The notes under the pieces were generated by a model. That model had not been told where the DNA came from. It did not search any database and saw nothing but the letters and a program-made list of their open reading frames with translations. DNA of 64,000 nucleotides. Source: Petrosia ficiformis (taxonomy: Eukaryota; Porifera; Demospongiae; Haplosclerida; Petrosiidae). Shown in pieces: positions 44,501 through 53,100 of the stretch. Location of the stretch: contig OX345649.1 in NCBI GenBank assembly GCA_947044365.1, forward strand, positions 4,485,905 through 4,549,904, read 5' to 3'. How positions within the stretch are numbered: the stretch's first letter is position 1; every line of letters begins with the position of its first letter. A program made the translations under genes and the position numbers.

Positions 44501-44686
44501 AAGGATGAAGAAATAAATCTGGAGAACACTATCGATACTAATGAACCACTGAATTCTGGTATTTGTAAGGAGACATCACCTGGTAGTCAAGTCAACTTGA
44601 TAATGGAGTCATCTTCCTACTCTGGACATAAAATATTGGAATCATCTCTTAGTACCTTCAGTGGACTTCAACCAGAAGATGTTTAA
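15882..44686 (+). CDS. Adhesion GPCR with 27 Ig domains, EGF, HRM, GAIN/GPS, 7TM
   Basis: Complete gene of 48 exons; the exon lengths sum to 11418 nt, exactly 3806 codons including TAA. Order with rough residues: signal peptide 1-22; Ig1-Ig26 23-2720; EGF 2721-2759; Ig27 2760-2849; helical stretch 2850-2979; HRM-like region 2980-3068; GAIN 3069-3296; GPS 3297-3350; 7TM about 3370-3600; cytoplasmic tail to 3805. Receptors of this class self-cleave at the GPS and signal through G proteins when the tethered agonist is exposed. The start is ATG 15882 or in-frame ATG 15900; the second gives a more typical signal peptide. Ectodomain exons are almost all phase 1-1. A tandem paralogue follows at 45713. 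The ligand is unknown. No known family member with this exact architecture comes to mind. Confidence 0.88.
16045..18898 (+). other. Gene 2 Ig domains 1-4
   Basis: Exons 16045-16344 (Ig1), 16564-16878 (Ig2), 17621-17953 (Ig3), and 18198-18320 plus 18689-18898 (Ig4, split mid-domain). Each shows the I-set pattern: Cys in strand B, Trp in strand C (VIWST, VVWYK, FSWSN, VTWSF), and D-x-G/D-x-Y-x-C near the end. Several N-x-S/T sites are present. Exon boundaries are phase 1. Introns 16345-16563 and 16879-17620 contain nothing I recognise. Confidence 0.85.
18405..18640. repeat. (CATC)n microsatellite
   Basis: Imperfect CATC repeats in the intron splitting Ig4. Confidence 0.93.
19219..19418. repeat. 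Dispersed repeat, copy 2
   Basis: Same family as 14609-14767, with a local duplication of about 35 bp (CCAGTATAACAATAAACTAT) at about 19309-19370. Confidence 0.85.
19575..20745. repeat. Minisatellite of 58-66-bp units, about 18 copies
   Basis: Each unit has TATGTATGTAACTAATACTA followed by a variable number of TATG units and GTGTATGTATATG. Both strands are open over long stretches only because of the simple composition. Confidence 0.96.
20897..22146 (+). other. Gene 2 Ig5 (cysteine-less) and Ig6
   Basis: Ig5 is split over 20897-21058 and 21660-21806. Its B-strand position is FLFTLS and its F-strand position is YKLTA, so both canonical cysteines are replaced by hydrophobic residues while the C-strand Trp (IVWTH) stays. 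Ig6 (21859-22146) is a normal I-set domain with FTCLS, LSWSY and [11 protein letters not shown]. The last donor of Ig5 (GTGAGT at 21807) was chosen because it restores phase 1. Confidence 0.8.
21085..21335. repeat. Degenerate minisatellite
   Basis: Repeats of about 20-25 bp built on TAAGGGTCTAGTGATATTAA. It is followed at 21370-21600 by palindromic ACATGTACATGTACAT-type sequence; together they fill the intron splitting Ig5. Confidence 0.7.
22747..22826. repeat. GT/GA-rich microsatellite
   Basis: GTGTGT then GAGAGA-type repeats following the donor at 22746. Confidence 0.85.
23245..23540. repeat. Degenerate tandem repeat of about 90 bp
   Basis: Repeated TAATAGTAACCAGTAATGTA and neighbouring ATTAATTA-ATATGTGTA segments, three to four diverged copies, in the intron before Ig9. 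Confidence 0.7.
24558..24642. repeat. TTCACATGATA minisatellite
   Basis: About eight units of 11-12 bp (ATTCACATGATA or ATTCACATGACA) in the intron splitting Ig10. Confidence 0.9.
25168..25324. mobile_element. Small TIR element (157 bp)
   Basis: CAGTGTTTTCCCC at the left and GGGGGAAACACTG at the right form terminal inverted repeats. An internal piece (TGTTGACCAAACACCATGTA) recurs in diverged form in the gene 2 intron near 34910. Confidence 0.7.
26483..26590. repeat. (CTAT)n microsatellite after Ig12
   Basis: CTAT repeats with a central TATATA stretch; the homologous position in gene 3 is 50093-50180. Confidence 0.95.
26990..27142 (-). mobile_element. TAAAGTC-family MITE fragment, reverse orientation
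   Basis: Reverse-orientation partial copy of the MITE in the A-B introns, recognisable by ACAGTATAATCATGTATTAA and GTCATCGTGAATGTGAACAG. Confidence 0.65.
27371..27830. mobile_element. hAT-like MITE with perfect 8-bp target duplication
   Basis: The 460-bp element starts TAGGCTTGGGTGAT and ends ATCGCCCAGGCCTA. Both sides are flanked by GACAACAT (27363-27370 and 27831-27838). An 8-bp duplication and TAGG-C-TGGGCGAT-type ends are typical of animal hAT elements. It contains a 9-bp (ACAATGTAC)n minisatellite at about 27655-27742 and no transposase. Confidence 0.88.
28084..28154. repeat. Short hairpin
   Basis: GCGCACCATTGGCCCAAAGAG is mirrored by CTCTTTGGGCCAGTGGTGCA about 25 bp later. Confidence 0.6.
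28290..28605. repeat. 62-bp tandem repeat, about 5 copies
   Basis: Units contain CATTTAGCCATCCATTTATA and CAGATCTGTTCATTCATACA; only small differences between copies. It lies just before the second Ig13 exon. Confidence 0.92.
28872..30794 (+). repeat. Gene 2 Ig super-repeat block 1 (A14-B15-C16-D17)
   Basis: Exons A 28872-29150, B 29651-29956, C 30085-30417, D 30486-30794; each is one Ig domain, phase 1-1. A carries VPAVITEAP and FICVAES; B carries LQCSAFGYP and ITWLKEG; C carries ITCTSSG and LTWSHAT; D is cysteine-less (SFTIKN, YKLTVHN). This is the only block whose A-B intron lacks the TAAAGTC MITE, so it represents the empty-site state. Confidence 0.88.
30903..32765 (+). repeat. Gene 2 Ig super-repeat block 2 (A18-B19-C20-D21)
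   Basis: Exons A 30903-31181, B 31635-31940, C 32056-32388, D 32457-32765. All exon lengths equal those of block 1 (279, 306, 333, 309) and most codons are identical. C-to-C spacing is 1971 bp from block 1. The A-B intron carries a MITE at 31305-31551. Confidence 0.88.
31305..31551 (+). mobile_element. TAAAGTC-family MITE in gene 2 A-B intron, block 2
   Basis: Left end TAAAGTCTATTCACATTCAC, right end GTGAACGTAAATGACCTTTA; these are imperfect terminal inverted repeats of about 30 bp. About 247 bp, no ORF. Confidence 0.8.
32878..34822 (+). repeat. Gene 2 Ig super-repeat block 3 (A22-B23-C24-E25)
   Basis: Exons A 32878-33156, B 33581-33886, C 34013-34345, then E 34523-34822 in place of D. E is a diverged cysteine-less type: FSIRIS in strand B, IRWLLNG in strand [14 protein letters not shown] in strand F. 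The same A-B-C-E ending closes the array in gene 3, so E marks the ancestral 3' boundary. The A-B intron carries a MITE at 33285-33503. Confidence 0.87.
33285..33503 (+). mobile_element. TAAAGTC-family MITE in gene 2 A-B intron, block 3
   Basis: TAAAGTCTGTTCACATTCAC to GTGAACGTGAATGACCTTTA; same insertion site as block 2, so it was copied with the block. Confidence 0.8.
35031..36337 (+). other. Gene 2 Ig26, EGF, Ig27
   Basis: Ig26 is split over 35031-35173 and 35373-35565 ([22 protein letters not shown]). The EGF exon 35650-35766 has six cysteines in the canonical order ([13 protein letters not shown], then [13 protein letters not shown]). Ig27 is 36068-36337 ([28 protein letters not shown]). 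All three have near-identical counterparts in gene 3 (59472-60845). Confidence 0.88.
36472..37178 (+). mobile_element. TAAAGTC-family MITE split by a second element
   Basis: TAAAGTCTGTTCACATTCAC at the left, and GGTGAAAGTGAATGACCTTC at the right. The middle is interrupted by the TCAGGCGTG element at 36577-37015. It lies in the intron after Ig27; gene 3 has no copy in the matching intron. Confidence 0.78.
36577..37015 (+). mobile_element. Nested TIR element with RecQ-helicase-like fragment
   Basis: 439 bp with long inverted ends: TCAGGCGTGACCTGACCCTT and GACCACAGCGTATACTGAA at the left, reversed at the right (TTCAGTATACGCTGCGGTC, ending CCACGCCTGA). An ORF of 59 codons (36708-36887) contains LKEEQRKVL and VFAALPTG. 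These look like the Q-motif and start of Walker A of a RecQ-type helicase, cut off before GKS. It is a non-autonomous relic; the autonomous family is unknown to me. Confidence 0.72.
37310..39069 (+). other. Gene 2 helical stretch and HRM-like region
   Basis: Exons 37310-37455, 37898-37980, 38202-38362, 38744-38852 and 38913-39069. The first three encode a mostly helical stretch with the basic cluster QQKRRQ. The last two hold a Cys-rich segment ([28 protein letters not shown]) that resembles the hormone-receptor motif (C-x-G-x-W-x-D-x-C) found ahead of the GAIN domain in many adhesion GPCRs. The HRM assignment is by pattern only. Confidence 0.7.
38010..38195. repeat. (CATC)n microsatellite, gene 2
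   Basis: CATC repeats filling the intron 37981-38201; the orthologous intron in gene 3 has the same repeat at 62090-62200. Confidence 0.96.
39231..41074 (+). other. Gene 2 GAIN domain with GPS
   Basis: Exons 39231-39365, 39956-40050, 40226-40679, 40863-40920 and 40971-41074. The GPS reads [25 protein letters not shown]. The conserved Cys pairs, Trp and His-Leu-Thr cleavage tripeptide are intact, so autoproteolysis between Leu and Thr is expected. The following segment (TGFCLIL) would be the tethered agonist. The intron between the last two exons is only 50 bp (40921-40970). Confidence 0.88.
39595..39766 (-). mobile_element. TAAAGTC-family MITE, reverse, gene 2 GAIN intron
   Basis: Reverse-orientation copy (ATGTTCATAACTTTAGTTCG to GTCATTGTAAATGTGAATTT). 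The same insertion occurs in gene 3 at 63458-63640, so it predates the gene duplication. Confidence 0.7.
41217..41595. mobile_element. CACTGCAAAAA-type TIR element
   Basis: TACACTGCAAAAAT at the left and ATTTTTGTAGTGTA at the right, with inner TATTGGTTAGTACAGTTGC mirrored by GCAACTGCACTAACCA. Related to 48037-48869. No ORF. Confidence 0.72.
42440..42620. repeat. TATG/TA microsatellite
   Basis: TATG repeats followed by a long (TA)n-type tract, filling the short intron within TM4. Confidence 0.9.
42811..43415 (-). mobile_element. TIR element inserted between TM4 and TM5 exons
   Basis: ATTGCGTGGGCGTATCAAA at the left and TTTGATACGCCCACACAAT at the right, 18 of 19 matching as inverted repeats; about 605 bp. 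On the minus strand there are two open stretches (43062-42796 and 43408-43163), the second Lys-rich ([22 protein letters not shown]). I do not recognise a transposase, and no clear target duplication was found. Confidence 0.75.
43445..43510. repeat. Short hairpin next to the TIR element
   Basis: GGTGGTTTCGGGAATACATG is mirrored by CATGTATTCCCGATACCGCC around a small loop. Confidence 0.75.
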
Positions 44687-44741
44687 TTGACTTATGAAAT
44701 GCCATTTATATTTTCTATCAATCATGTTTCTGTACATGTAA

Positions 44742-44747
44742 AATAAA
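44742..44747 (+). terminator. AATAAA polyadenylation signal, gene 2
   Basis: Canonical AATAAA 56 bp after the TAA stop at 44684-44686, followed by a T/GT-rich stretch at about 44751-44790. Confidence 0.7.
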
Positions 44748-45235
44748 ATAGTTTTATTCCAGTGTTGTAACTTTTTATGTATACTTTTGTATTATCTAGC
44801 TCATGTTTGAATGCACCAATAACCTAAGCATATACATCCCAAATTTGACCACAAGAATGTATTTTTACGACTCCACCTCATTCATTTGTCTCAACATACT
44901 CCTATGGTCTCATCCCCAGACTCATGCTCCACGGTAATTTAACTAAAAGTAAACGACACGTGAAGCATGCATGTCACACCCTCACAGAGCTAGAGATCAA
45001 ACGATTATTAAATCAATTATATGCCAGAATGATCACTAAATTGGTTACCAGAAAGGTTACTAAATGGTTTCTAAATCAATTACCACAAAGTTGTTTACCA
45101 GAACAATTATTATATTGGTTACTAAATGGGTTCTAAATTGGTTACCAGAACGATCACTAAATTGGTTACTAAATCGGTTACCAGAACAGTTACTAAACTT
45201 TATCTCAAAGGTGTTATATGCCCATATAACTGCCT

Positions 45236-45594
45236 CCAAATAGAGCTATATATATATATCATGGTAAACACAAAAGTGTGCAATTAAATCACATTTGACA
45301 TCATAGTACTATACCAATTAGTGTTTACTGTAATAACTAATTAGATTGTATATAATAGTAGCTAGACATCCCTGTCTAGTGTACAGGCATGTTATGACTT
45401 ATGAGCTTATCCTTTATCCAAATAGAGCTATATATATGTACCATGGTAAACACAAAAGTGTGCAATTAAATCACATTTGACATCATAGTATTAGTATTTA
45501 CTGTAAAAACTAATTAGATTGTATATAATAGTAGCTAGACATCCCTGTCTAGTCCACAGGCATGTTATGACTTATGAGCATATCCTTTATCCGC
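45236..45594. repeat. 182-bp tandem duplication upstream of gene 3
   Basis: CAAATAGAGCTATATATAT through GAGCATATCCTTTATCC occurs twice (45236-45418 and 45419-45594), nearly identical apart from a short deletion in the second copy. It ends about 120 bp before the gene 3 ATG. Confidence 0.93.
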
Positions 45595-45636
45595 ACCATA
45601 GTAACCTTTACCATAGTGATCGCCCACGCACAGTGC

Positions 45637-45643
45637 TATATAA
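45637..45643 (+). promoter_or_regulatory. TATA-like box upstream of gene 3
   Basis: TATATAA lies 70 bp upstream of the proposed ATG at 45713 and just downstream of a 182-bp duplicated block. No other core-promoter element was recognised, and this sequence is common by chance in AT-rich DNA. Confidence 0.25.
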
Positions 45644-45712
45644 TTAGCTGTTTTAAATCACAGGATCACAACAGTAAAATAAAATTAATAATTATTAATA
45701 GGTGCGGTTAAG

Positions 45713-47100
45713 ATGGTCTGCAGCTACTGTATATTTTTTGTTGTTTCTTTAAATATATTGGTTGGAAGAGGTAATTTACATTGTCTTGTAATGTATATAT
45801 AGTTATCTCTATTCTGTTCTAGGAGAAATTGTTTCTCTGCCTTTCTTGGATCTTGGAAATTCTTACATTAATGTTGATGACATCAGTTCTCCTGATATTG
45901 AATTACCTTCAGCAATACTACTAGGAAATAGCTCAGAAAATACTGCTTTTGTGAGTAAATATTAATAATGATTATGAATATAATTATATATAGATCTAAT
46001 AGTATTATACAAAATTTGTCTGTATTGTTAATGAAGTACTTTTAAACTTTCACTCACTAGATAAGTTCTAATGGAGTGATTAGTTTTGGTTCAAACTTCA
46101 CAGAGTACAATACCAAACCATTTCCAATAGATGATTTAGTGGTTGCTCCTTATTGGGATGATATTGACTTAGAAATAACTGGAGAGGTGCGATATTCACT
46201 TTTGTCAGATGTTGAAAGTAGCCTATTGCAGCAAGTAAATTATTTTCTGAAGAATAATCAGAGTTTGGAATTCAATGCATCGTGGGTATTGATTGCACAA
46301 TGGATTGATACGTGTCCCTATGAGAGTAACACATGCCAGTCAGAAGTGGTAAGCATTATGATGAATAAATTGTGTGTTTTTGTGCTTATCAAAAAGCACA
46401 TTTTTTTAATATTAAAAATTAATTAATGCATGCCTTACCCAGGGGTGCGGAAACATTGAGCCGACTACCGGACATTTTGGCCTATTTTCACCACTCTTGT
46501 CCTGATCCCCATATACTTTGTATACAGTTTAGTTTCAATTTACCGGACATTCACTACATTTATCGGACAATGTCCTGCATGACTGGCTGTTTCCACACCA
46601 CTGGCCTTACCATATTGTAGTACTAATGGTTACTGTTTACTATTATGGTACTACTTTAATACATATAAACCGTTTAACTTTAATTCCATGTTTAGAAATA
46701 TTTTATTACTCTATATCATACTAATTAGCTGTTAATGGAGTAAGTGTTGTTACTACTTGTACAAGGTGTTTTTGTTCACACACCATTTAATGATGATTTA
46801 TGTCATACTTTGTTAATCGTCATTGTGCAGTGCATACTCCATTTACTCAATCAATCCTGTAGCCAAACACGTTTCAAGCTGTCATTGCAACAGATGGAGA
46901 GATCTCTGTGGCCATTTTCACATACCTGTGTGGATCTTTGAATTGGATAAAATCAGGAGCAGGAGCAGTTGTGGGGTATTCCCTAAATAGCTCCTTCTTT
47001 CAAGAACATCCTTCATCTCGAGAAAGCCATGTTAACAATTTGGATTGTTTGAACCAACCACTATCAAACTGGACTAATCTGGTTTATATAATCAACAACA
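45713..47100 (+). other. Gene 3 signal peptide and NIDO domain
   Basis: Exons 45713-45770, 45823-45950, 46061-46348 and 46863-47100. The last three match the nidogen-type NIDO domain: opening LPFLDLG, then [29 protein letters not shown], an aromatic/Trp-rich middle (VLIAQW), and [22 protein letters not shown] occurs in basement-membrane nidogen, mucin-4 and similar extracellular proteins. It contains about four Cys and several N-glycosylation sites. Gene 2 lacks it entirely. Confidence 0.85.
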
Positions 47101-50100
47101 GTGAGTATACAGTCCATAAGTATTTGAATATGTGATTGAGTGTAATATTGTTTTCTTGATATATTAAGTCTTCCCTTAGTCCCAAGATTTATATATCTAC
47201 GAAACAATATCATCATTTCTGTCATTAATGACAAAGTAAATTGTAAACATAATTATTTTAAGTTTAATAATTTTATATATGCATGGGCTGGATTGGCACA
47301 CTGACCTATTTGTATTGAGCAACTGTAAGACGATATGTACACATGGAAGCTTTAGCAGTACAAATAATTATCTCAAGGGTGATATATGCCCATGTTCACC
47401 TCCAGACTATACTATAGTGTTTATTTAGTAAATCTCTCAATGCCATCACTTCCCTTTGCCTTATAAGGAAACTTTAATTGCATTAATTGCATGTTATAAA
47501 TCTGTTGTAATTAAGTAATTAACTGTCTGCAGATGAGTCATAGTCTCCCTCAGTACATCAGTGGTTACTATGATAATTACCCATGCACCATGGTATAATA
47601 TATAGTAATATAAATTTTATATAATATATAAGATAATATGGGATATATGAGTCTAATATACAGGGTTGTAAGCCCAGTGGTGGTTTACTACTATAGGAGT
47701 GTCCAGTGTTCTGCCCACACTGGTCGGCACTGGTCGGGAATAACCACCTTTCAAATGAATTAACCACCTCTTAGATAAATTAACCACCTCTCAGATAATA
47801 CATATATAGGCTACTGAGACCGAATTAAGTATAAACTGGATTAACAGCACTAAATGCAATGTAGAATCCAACCACCATTCTAAATATCCTGGGCAAAACG
47901 CTGAGTGTCATATTTCCCTGTGCATGCTTATCCTTAGGTGAGATCTGTTTTATCCTAGTTGAGTTTGTAGTATCTAAGCCATATATAAATAGTGCTTGTT
48001 TATTTGTAATTCAATTTTAAACACATTTCCACTTTATACACTGCAAAAATTAAATTGTTAAAATAACCATTTTACTGGCTAGTACGGTTGCAAAGAATAG
48101 CATGAATTTTTATTTAGTTTGTCGTGCAGGTTGTTATGGCTACATGCACGATGTTACTATGACATTATGTGCACCAAGTATAAGAATGTACACTAAAATT
48201 AATTGTGTGTTTGCAGGTTACCAAATCCTTATAGTTGGCCAGAATTGTCATTCACTTTATGTGGTAAATTAACTAGATTTTGGCATGAAATATGAGTAGA
48301 CAGCTCTAACTAAAGTCCGTTCGCGTTGAGTTGGGACTTTTCTCATTAAATATTCATAGGTGAAAATTACTCGTATACGTGGGTTTTACTCATGAATATA
48401 ATTAAAAGCACGCGGTGGTAGTAAATGAAAACACAGACGCAGGTCCCTGTCTTTCTCTCTGTGTGTTTAACTTGGAACGACAAAGTTACCTCAAGGTAAG
48501 TAAAATGGGTGTATAATATCATAGATGATAATGTGTTCGTGAGTGAATAAAAAATGCAAGAAAATGAAATAAGTAATGAATGACAGTAAAAAGAATTATA
48601 ATATAACTCACAGTTATTACAGTACAGGACTATACGTGAAAAAGCGTGGTTACTATGGTAAGTTTTTATTGTCAACGCGTGGGATGTGCGTTACTACGGT
48701 AAGTTTTAATTGCGTAATTATTGAAATTAGATGAATATTTAATGAGAAAAGTCCCAACTCAACGCGAACGGACTTTAATTAGTTATAAGTACATATAGCT
48801 AATTGTTAAATCTTTGCAACTGTACTAACCAATAAATAGCTGTTTAAACAATTTTGTTTTTCCAGTGTAAATGTTTCTTTCCTTCATTCCTATGGTTGCA
48901 GTACCAAGAACTTGTGAAGTTAAATCAAGCAATATTATCAGTCAGGAATTAGATTCAATAGAATTATTAATATGTACATTTTTAATTATGACATTACTAA
49001 TATTTTCTATTAGTTACAGTACCAATAACTATTGAAGATCAGTCAAATGATGTTATCGGTCAGGAATCTGAGTCAATAGAATTATCATGTAGTATACAGG
49101 GATATCCACCTGTTGATGTTGCTTGGAAGAAAGACGGCACATATCTTTCCAGTGATATAAATACTGTTACTATAGTCAATGGTCTAGTAACACAAAGTAT
49201 ACTAACTATTGATGATCTTGGGTTCAATGATGAAGGTGTGTATGTATGTGTTGCTACTAATGAAGAAATGATGATAGAATCTTCAGGAATCTCTTTAACA
49301 GTTAATTGTAAGTAATGGTCTGTTTCATTTACTTAATACATTAATTTATTTTGACAATGGTCATCAGCTTTGTTTATATATAAACTTATCTATTGAGTGC
49401 TTTCATGCTAATGAGTGTACAATTATCATGTTTTCTTTAGTGCCTGGCTAAAGTGGCTATAGATTACAAATATTTCGATACCTCATTTTAACATTGTTGG
49501 CAATATTGACTTGAGATATATTTGCCTAATTCTATGTTTCTTCTTTTTGCAATCATCATTTTCATATAATTATCTTTCCTATACTTTTTTGTGTATGTCA
49601 AATTTCAATCCATAGCTTCATTATTGAGTTACAGTATAATTATGTATTAACCTCATGAAATATACACTATATTACATATAAAGTCATCACATCCTAATTT
49701 TGAGATCATCATGAATGCTTTATTTCACATGTCGTCATTTGCTATTTTAGTACCTGTTGTGATAACTCAAGCTCCAGTATCAATTGAAGTGTCTGAAGGA
49801 GAGAGTGCTACATTTGCATGCACTGCTGTTGGTCGACCATTACCAAATATAACTTGGAATGGACCACAAGGAGAAATTAATGATGATGATGAAAATATTA
49901 AAATTTCAACACACAAACTTGTTCCTTCAAATGCTTTCTTATCATTTTTTATTCTGAAACGTGTTTCCTTTTTTGATACTGGAGCATATAACTGTACTGC
50001 TAGTAACAGTGCACATGGAGATCTTGTTCCAGTTGATGTAGATACACACATGTTCTCTGTAACTGTGCTGAGTAAGTTACAGTACCATCACCTATCTATC

Positions 50101-50124
50101 TATCTATCTATATATCTATCTATT

Positions 50125-50171
<47 letters not shown>

Positions 50172-53100
50172 TTATCTATCATCTCTCTTCTCAGCTCAAT
50201 CTATTCCAGAAAACATCACATCTGATAATATAATAACATATTCACAGTGATGATATATCTTTTTCTCTGTGTAGCTCCCCCTTATATCATTGTTCCAGTT
50301 AAAAATATAAATGGTACTGCTGGAGGTAATATCACACTGCAGTGTTCAGCATTTGGTTATCCTGTACCTTCCATAACATGGTTAAAAGAGGGCTCACCTC
50401 TTCAACCATCTTACACAGTTCAGATAGAGTCTCACAAGTATATCAATAATACTGTTACTAGTACTTTATCATTATCTGATCTTCATGATGGTGATACTTC
50501 TAACTATGCTTGTCAAGCTAATAATACTTTAGCAGTAATTGGACAAGAAGCTTCATTACTTGTTCTCTGTGAGTAAATGTGTGAATTGTCTATATTCTGT
50601 GTGTGTGTGTGTGTGTGTCCATGTCTGTTTATATGTTCTATCGTGATATATGTTACTATAATATTGTATACACATAATGTATATATATCCCATCCTTCAT
50701 TCCAGATCCTCCTAATGTGACTGTGTCTTCACTCTCCATTCTTCTCAATGAGTCTGATTCATTCTCCATCACTTGTACTTCATTTGGTATACCTTTACCA
50801 AGTCTAACATGGTTGCATGCCACTAACATATCACTGCTACCTTCTGGTTTCAATCCTATACCTGATGATGTGGTTGTTATGGTAACAATAGAGAACAGTG
50901 GAAGCATAGTTAAGTCTATTTTGAGTGTTCCTATAGCAACTAAATCACATGAAGGGGCTTATAAATGTGAAGGAGAAAATGGAGTAATGAATCTCTTAGG
51001 AACACCTGAGGAGATTGAAAGTGTTGTTACTGTGCAAGGTATGTTTGAATTATCTATCTGTCTTTGTAATTGCACGGCAGGTAATTATATTATATTTATT
51101 TTACTAGTTCCTCCAATGGTGTTTATAAATGGACAAGAATCTGTGATATCTGTTCTTGATTTCTCTCTAACTCTATCATTCACAATAAAGAATGCCTCAC
51201 CTCCTGTTGTGTATGAAGATATAAGATGGGATTTTAAAAATTCCAGTGGAATATTCAAGACAATTACATCCGATAGCAATCCTCGTTACCACTTCTCACC
51301 TGATCTGCTCACCCTAACGATAACTGATATTGCCATATCTGATGAGGGAGAGTATAAATTAACAGTTCATAATGCAGCTGGAATTGATGAAGAAACTATT
51401 ACAGTTGATGTAGATGGTAAGTTACAATCATTTGCATGTATAATCTGAAATTTCAATTAAAATTCTCATTTCCTCTCTTTACAACTGTTATTAATCCTTA
51501 CTTTATAGTTCCAGCTGTCATCACCGAAGCTCCTACAGATCTTAAACTATTGTTAGGAACTAAAGCTGTATTTATTTGTGTTGCTGAGTCTGAACCTCTC
51601 CATAACACAACATGGTTTTTTAATGGATCTTTGATAACCAATGCCAGTAGGTATTCTATTGTACAAAGTGGAGGAGAGAGTGTACTAAGTGTAGATGATG
51701 TGAGACTAAGTGATGCTGGAGTATACACATGTGTGGTGAAGAATGAATATAATGTTGATGATTCAGCTGGTACATTAGAAGTTCAAGGTAATTTATGAGG
51801 GAGGTACTATGAGTAGGCTAAGTAATGAGTATGAGTAGATGATTTCAACTTCTTGTGAATATTTTACTACATTTTTCTGTTCAATATATAGAATGTCATT
51901 ATTTCATAACTAAAGTCTATTCACATTCACAATGACCTCAAAATTGTGATGTGATGACTTTATATAAATATATAGTATAGTTTAGTGTCATAAGGTTAAT
52001 ACATGATTATACTATAGCCCAATAATGAAATAATGATATACATGTACACAAGAAAGAATGGGAAGGATAGTTATATGAAAATGAAATCATTCCAAACTAA
52101 AGTTATGAACATTTTTCTGAGATGACAGTGAACGTAAAAGACCTTTACTTTTACATGCATGTTTGTCATTGAATTATGAAATACCATATTTCATGCAATA
52201 GAGATACATGTATTTCTTCTTTATGTAGCTCCACCTCAGATCATTGTTCCAGTTAAAAATATAAATGGTACTGCTGGAGGTAATATCACACTGCAGTGTT
52301 CAGTATTTGGTTATCCTGTACCTTCCATAACGTGGTTAAAAGAGGGCTCACCTCTTCAGCCATTTTACACAGTCCAGATAGAATCCCACGAGTATATCAA
52401 TAATACTGTTACTAGTACTTTATCATTATCTGATCTTCATGATGGTGATACTTCTAACTATACTTGTCAAGCTAATAATACTTTAGCAGTAATTGGACAA
52501 GAAGCTTCATTACTTGTTCTCTGTGAGTAAATGTGTGAATTGTCTATATTCTGTGTGTGTGTGTGTGTGTGTGTCCATGTCTGTTTATATGTTCTATCGT
52601 GATATATGTTACTATAATATTGTATACACATAATGTATATATATCCCATTCTTCATTCCAGATCCTCCTAATGTGACTGTGTCTTCACTCTCCATTCTTC
52701 TCAATGAGTCTGATTCGTTCTCCATCACTTGTACTTCATCTGGTACACCTTTACCAAGTCTAACATGGTTGCATGCTACTAACATATCACTGCTACCTTC
52801 TGGTTTCAATCCTATACCTGATGATGTGGTTATTATGGTAACAATAGAGAACAGTGGAAGCATAGTTAAGTCTGTTTTGAGTGTTCCTATAGCAGCTAAA
52901 TCACATGAAGGGGCTTATAAATGTGTAGGAGAAAATGGAGTAATGAATCTCTTAGGAACACCTGAAGAGATTGAAAGTGTTGTTACTGTGCAAGGTATGT
53001 TTGAATTATCTATCTGTCTTTGTAATTGCACGGCAGGTAATTATATTATATTTATTTTACTAGTTCCTCCAATGGTATTTATAAATGGACAAGAATCTGT

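Larger units (their letters stand above)
41648..44686 (+). other. Gene 2 seven-transmembrane domain and cytoplasmic tail
   Basis: Exons 41648-41784 (TM1), 42171-42433 (TM2-TM3 and into TM4), 42654-42720 (TM4), 43786-44686 (ECL2 to stop). The conserved disulfide pair is present: Cys in [13 protein letters not shown] at the top of TM3, and CRPVEWQFW in ECL2. TM6 has [12 protein letters not shown] and TM7 has [14 protein letters not shown], both typical of adhesion GPCRs. A tail of about 190 residues is rich in Ser/Thr and acidic residues and ends PEDV. Confidence 0.9.
44687..45712. other. Intergenic region between the two receptors
   Basis: About 1 kb. It holds the gene 2 poly(A) signal, a degenerate repeat at 45010-45198 built on GGTTACTAAATGG and TTACCAGAA, a 182-bp duplication at 45236-45594, and a TATA-like box. 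No gene was seen. Confidence 0.8.

Noticed and set aside
48367..48675. 102-codon minus-strand ORF inside the nested TIR element
   Set aside because: No transposase motif seen and the composition is that of AT-rich noncoding DNA; treated as chance.
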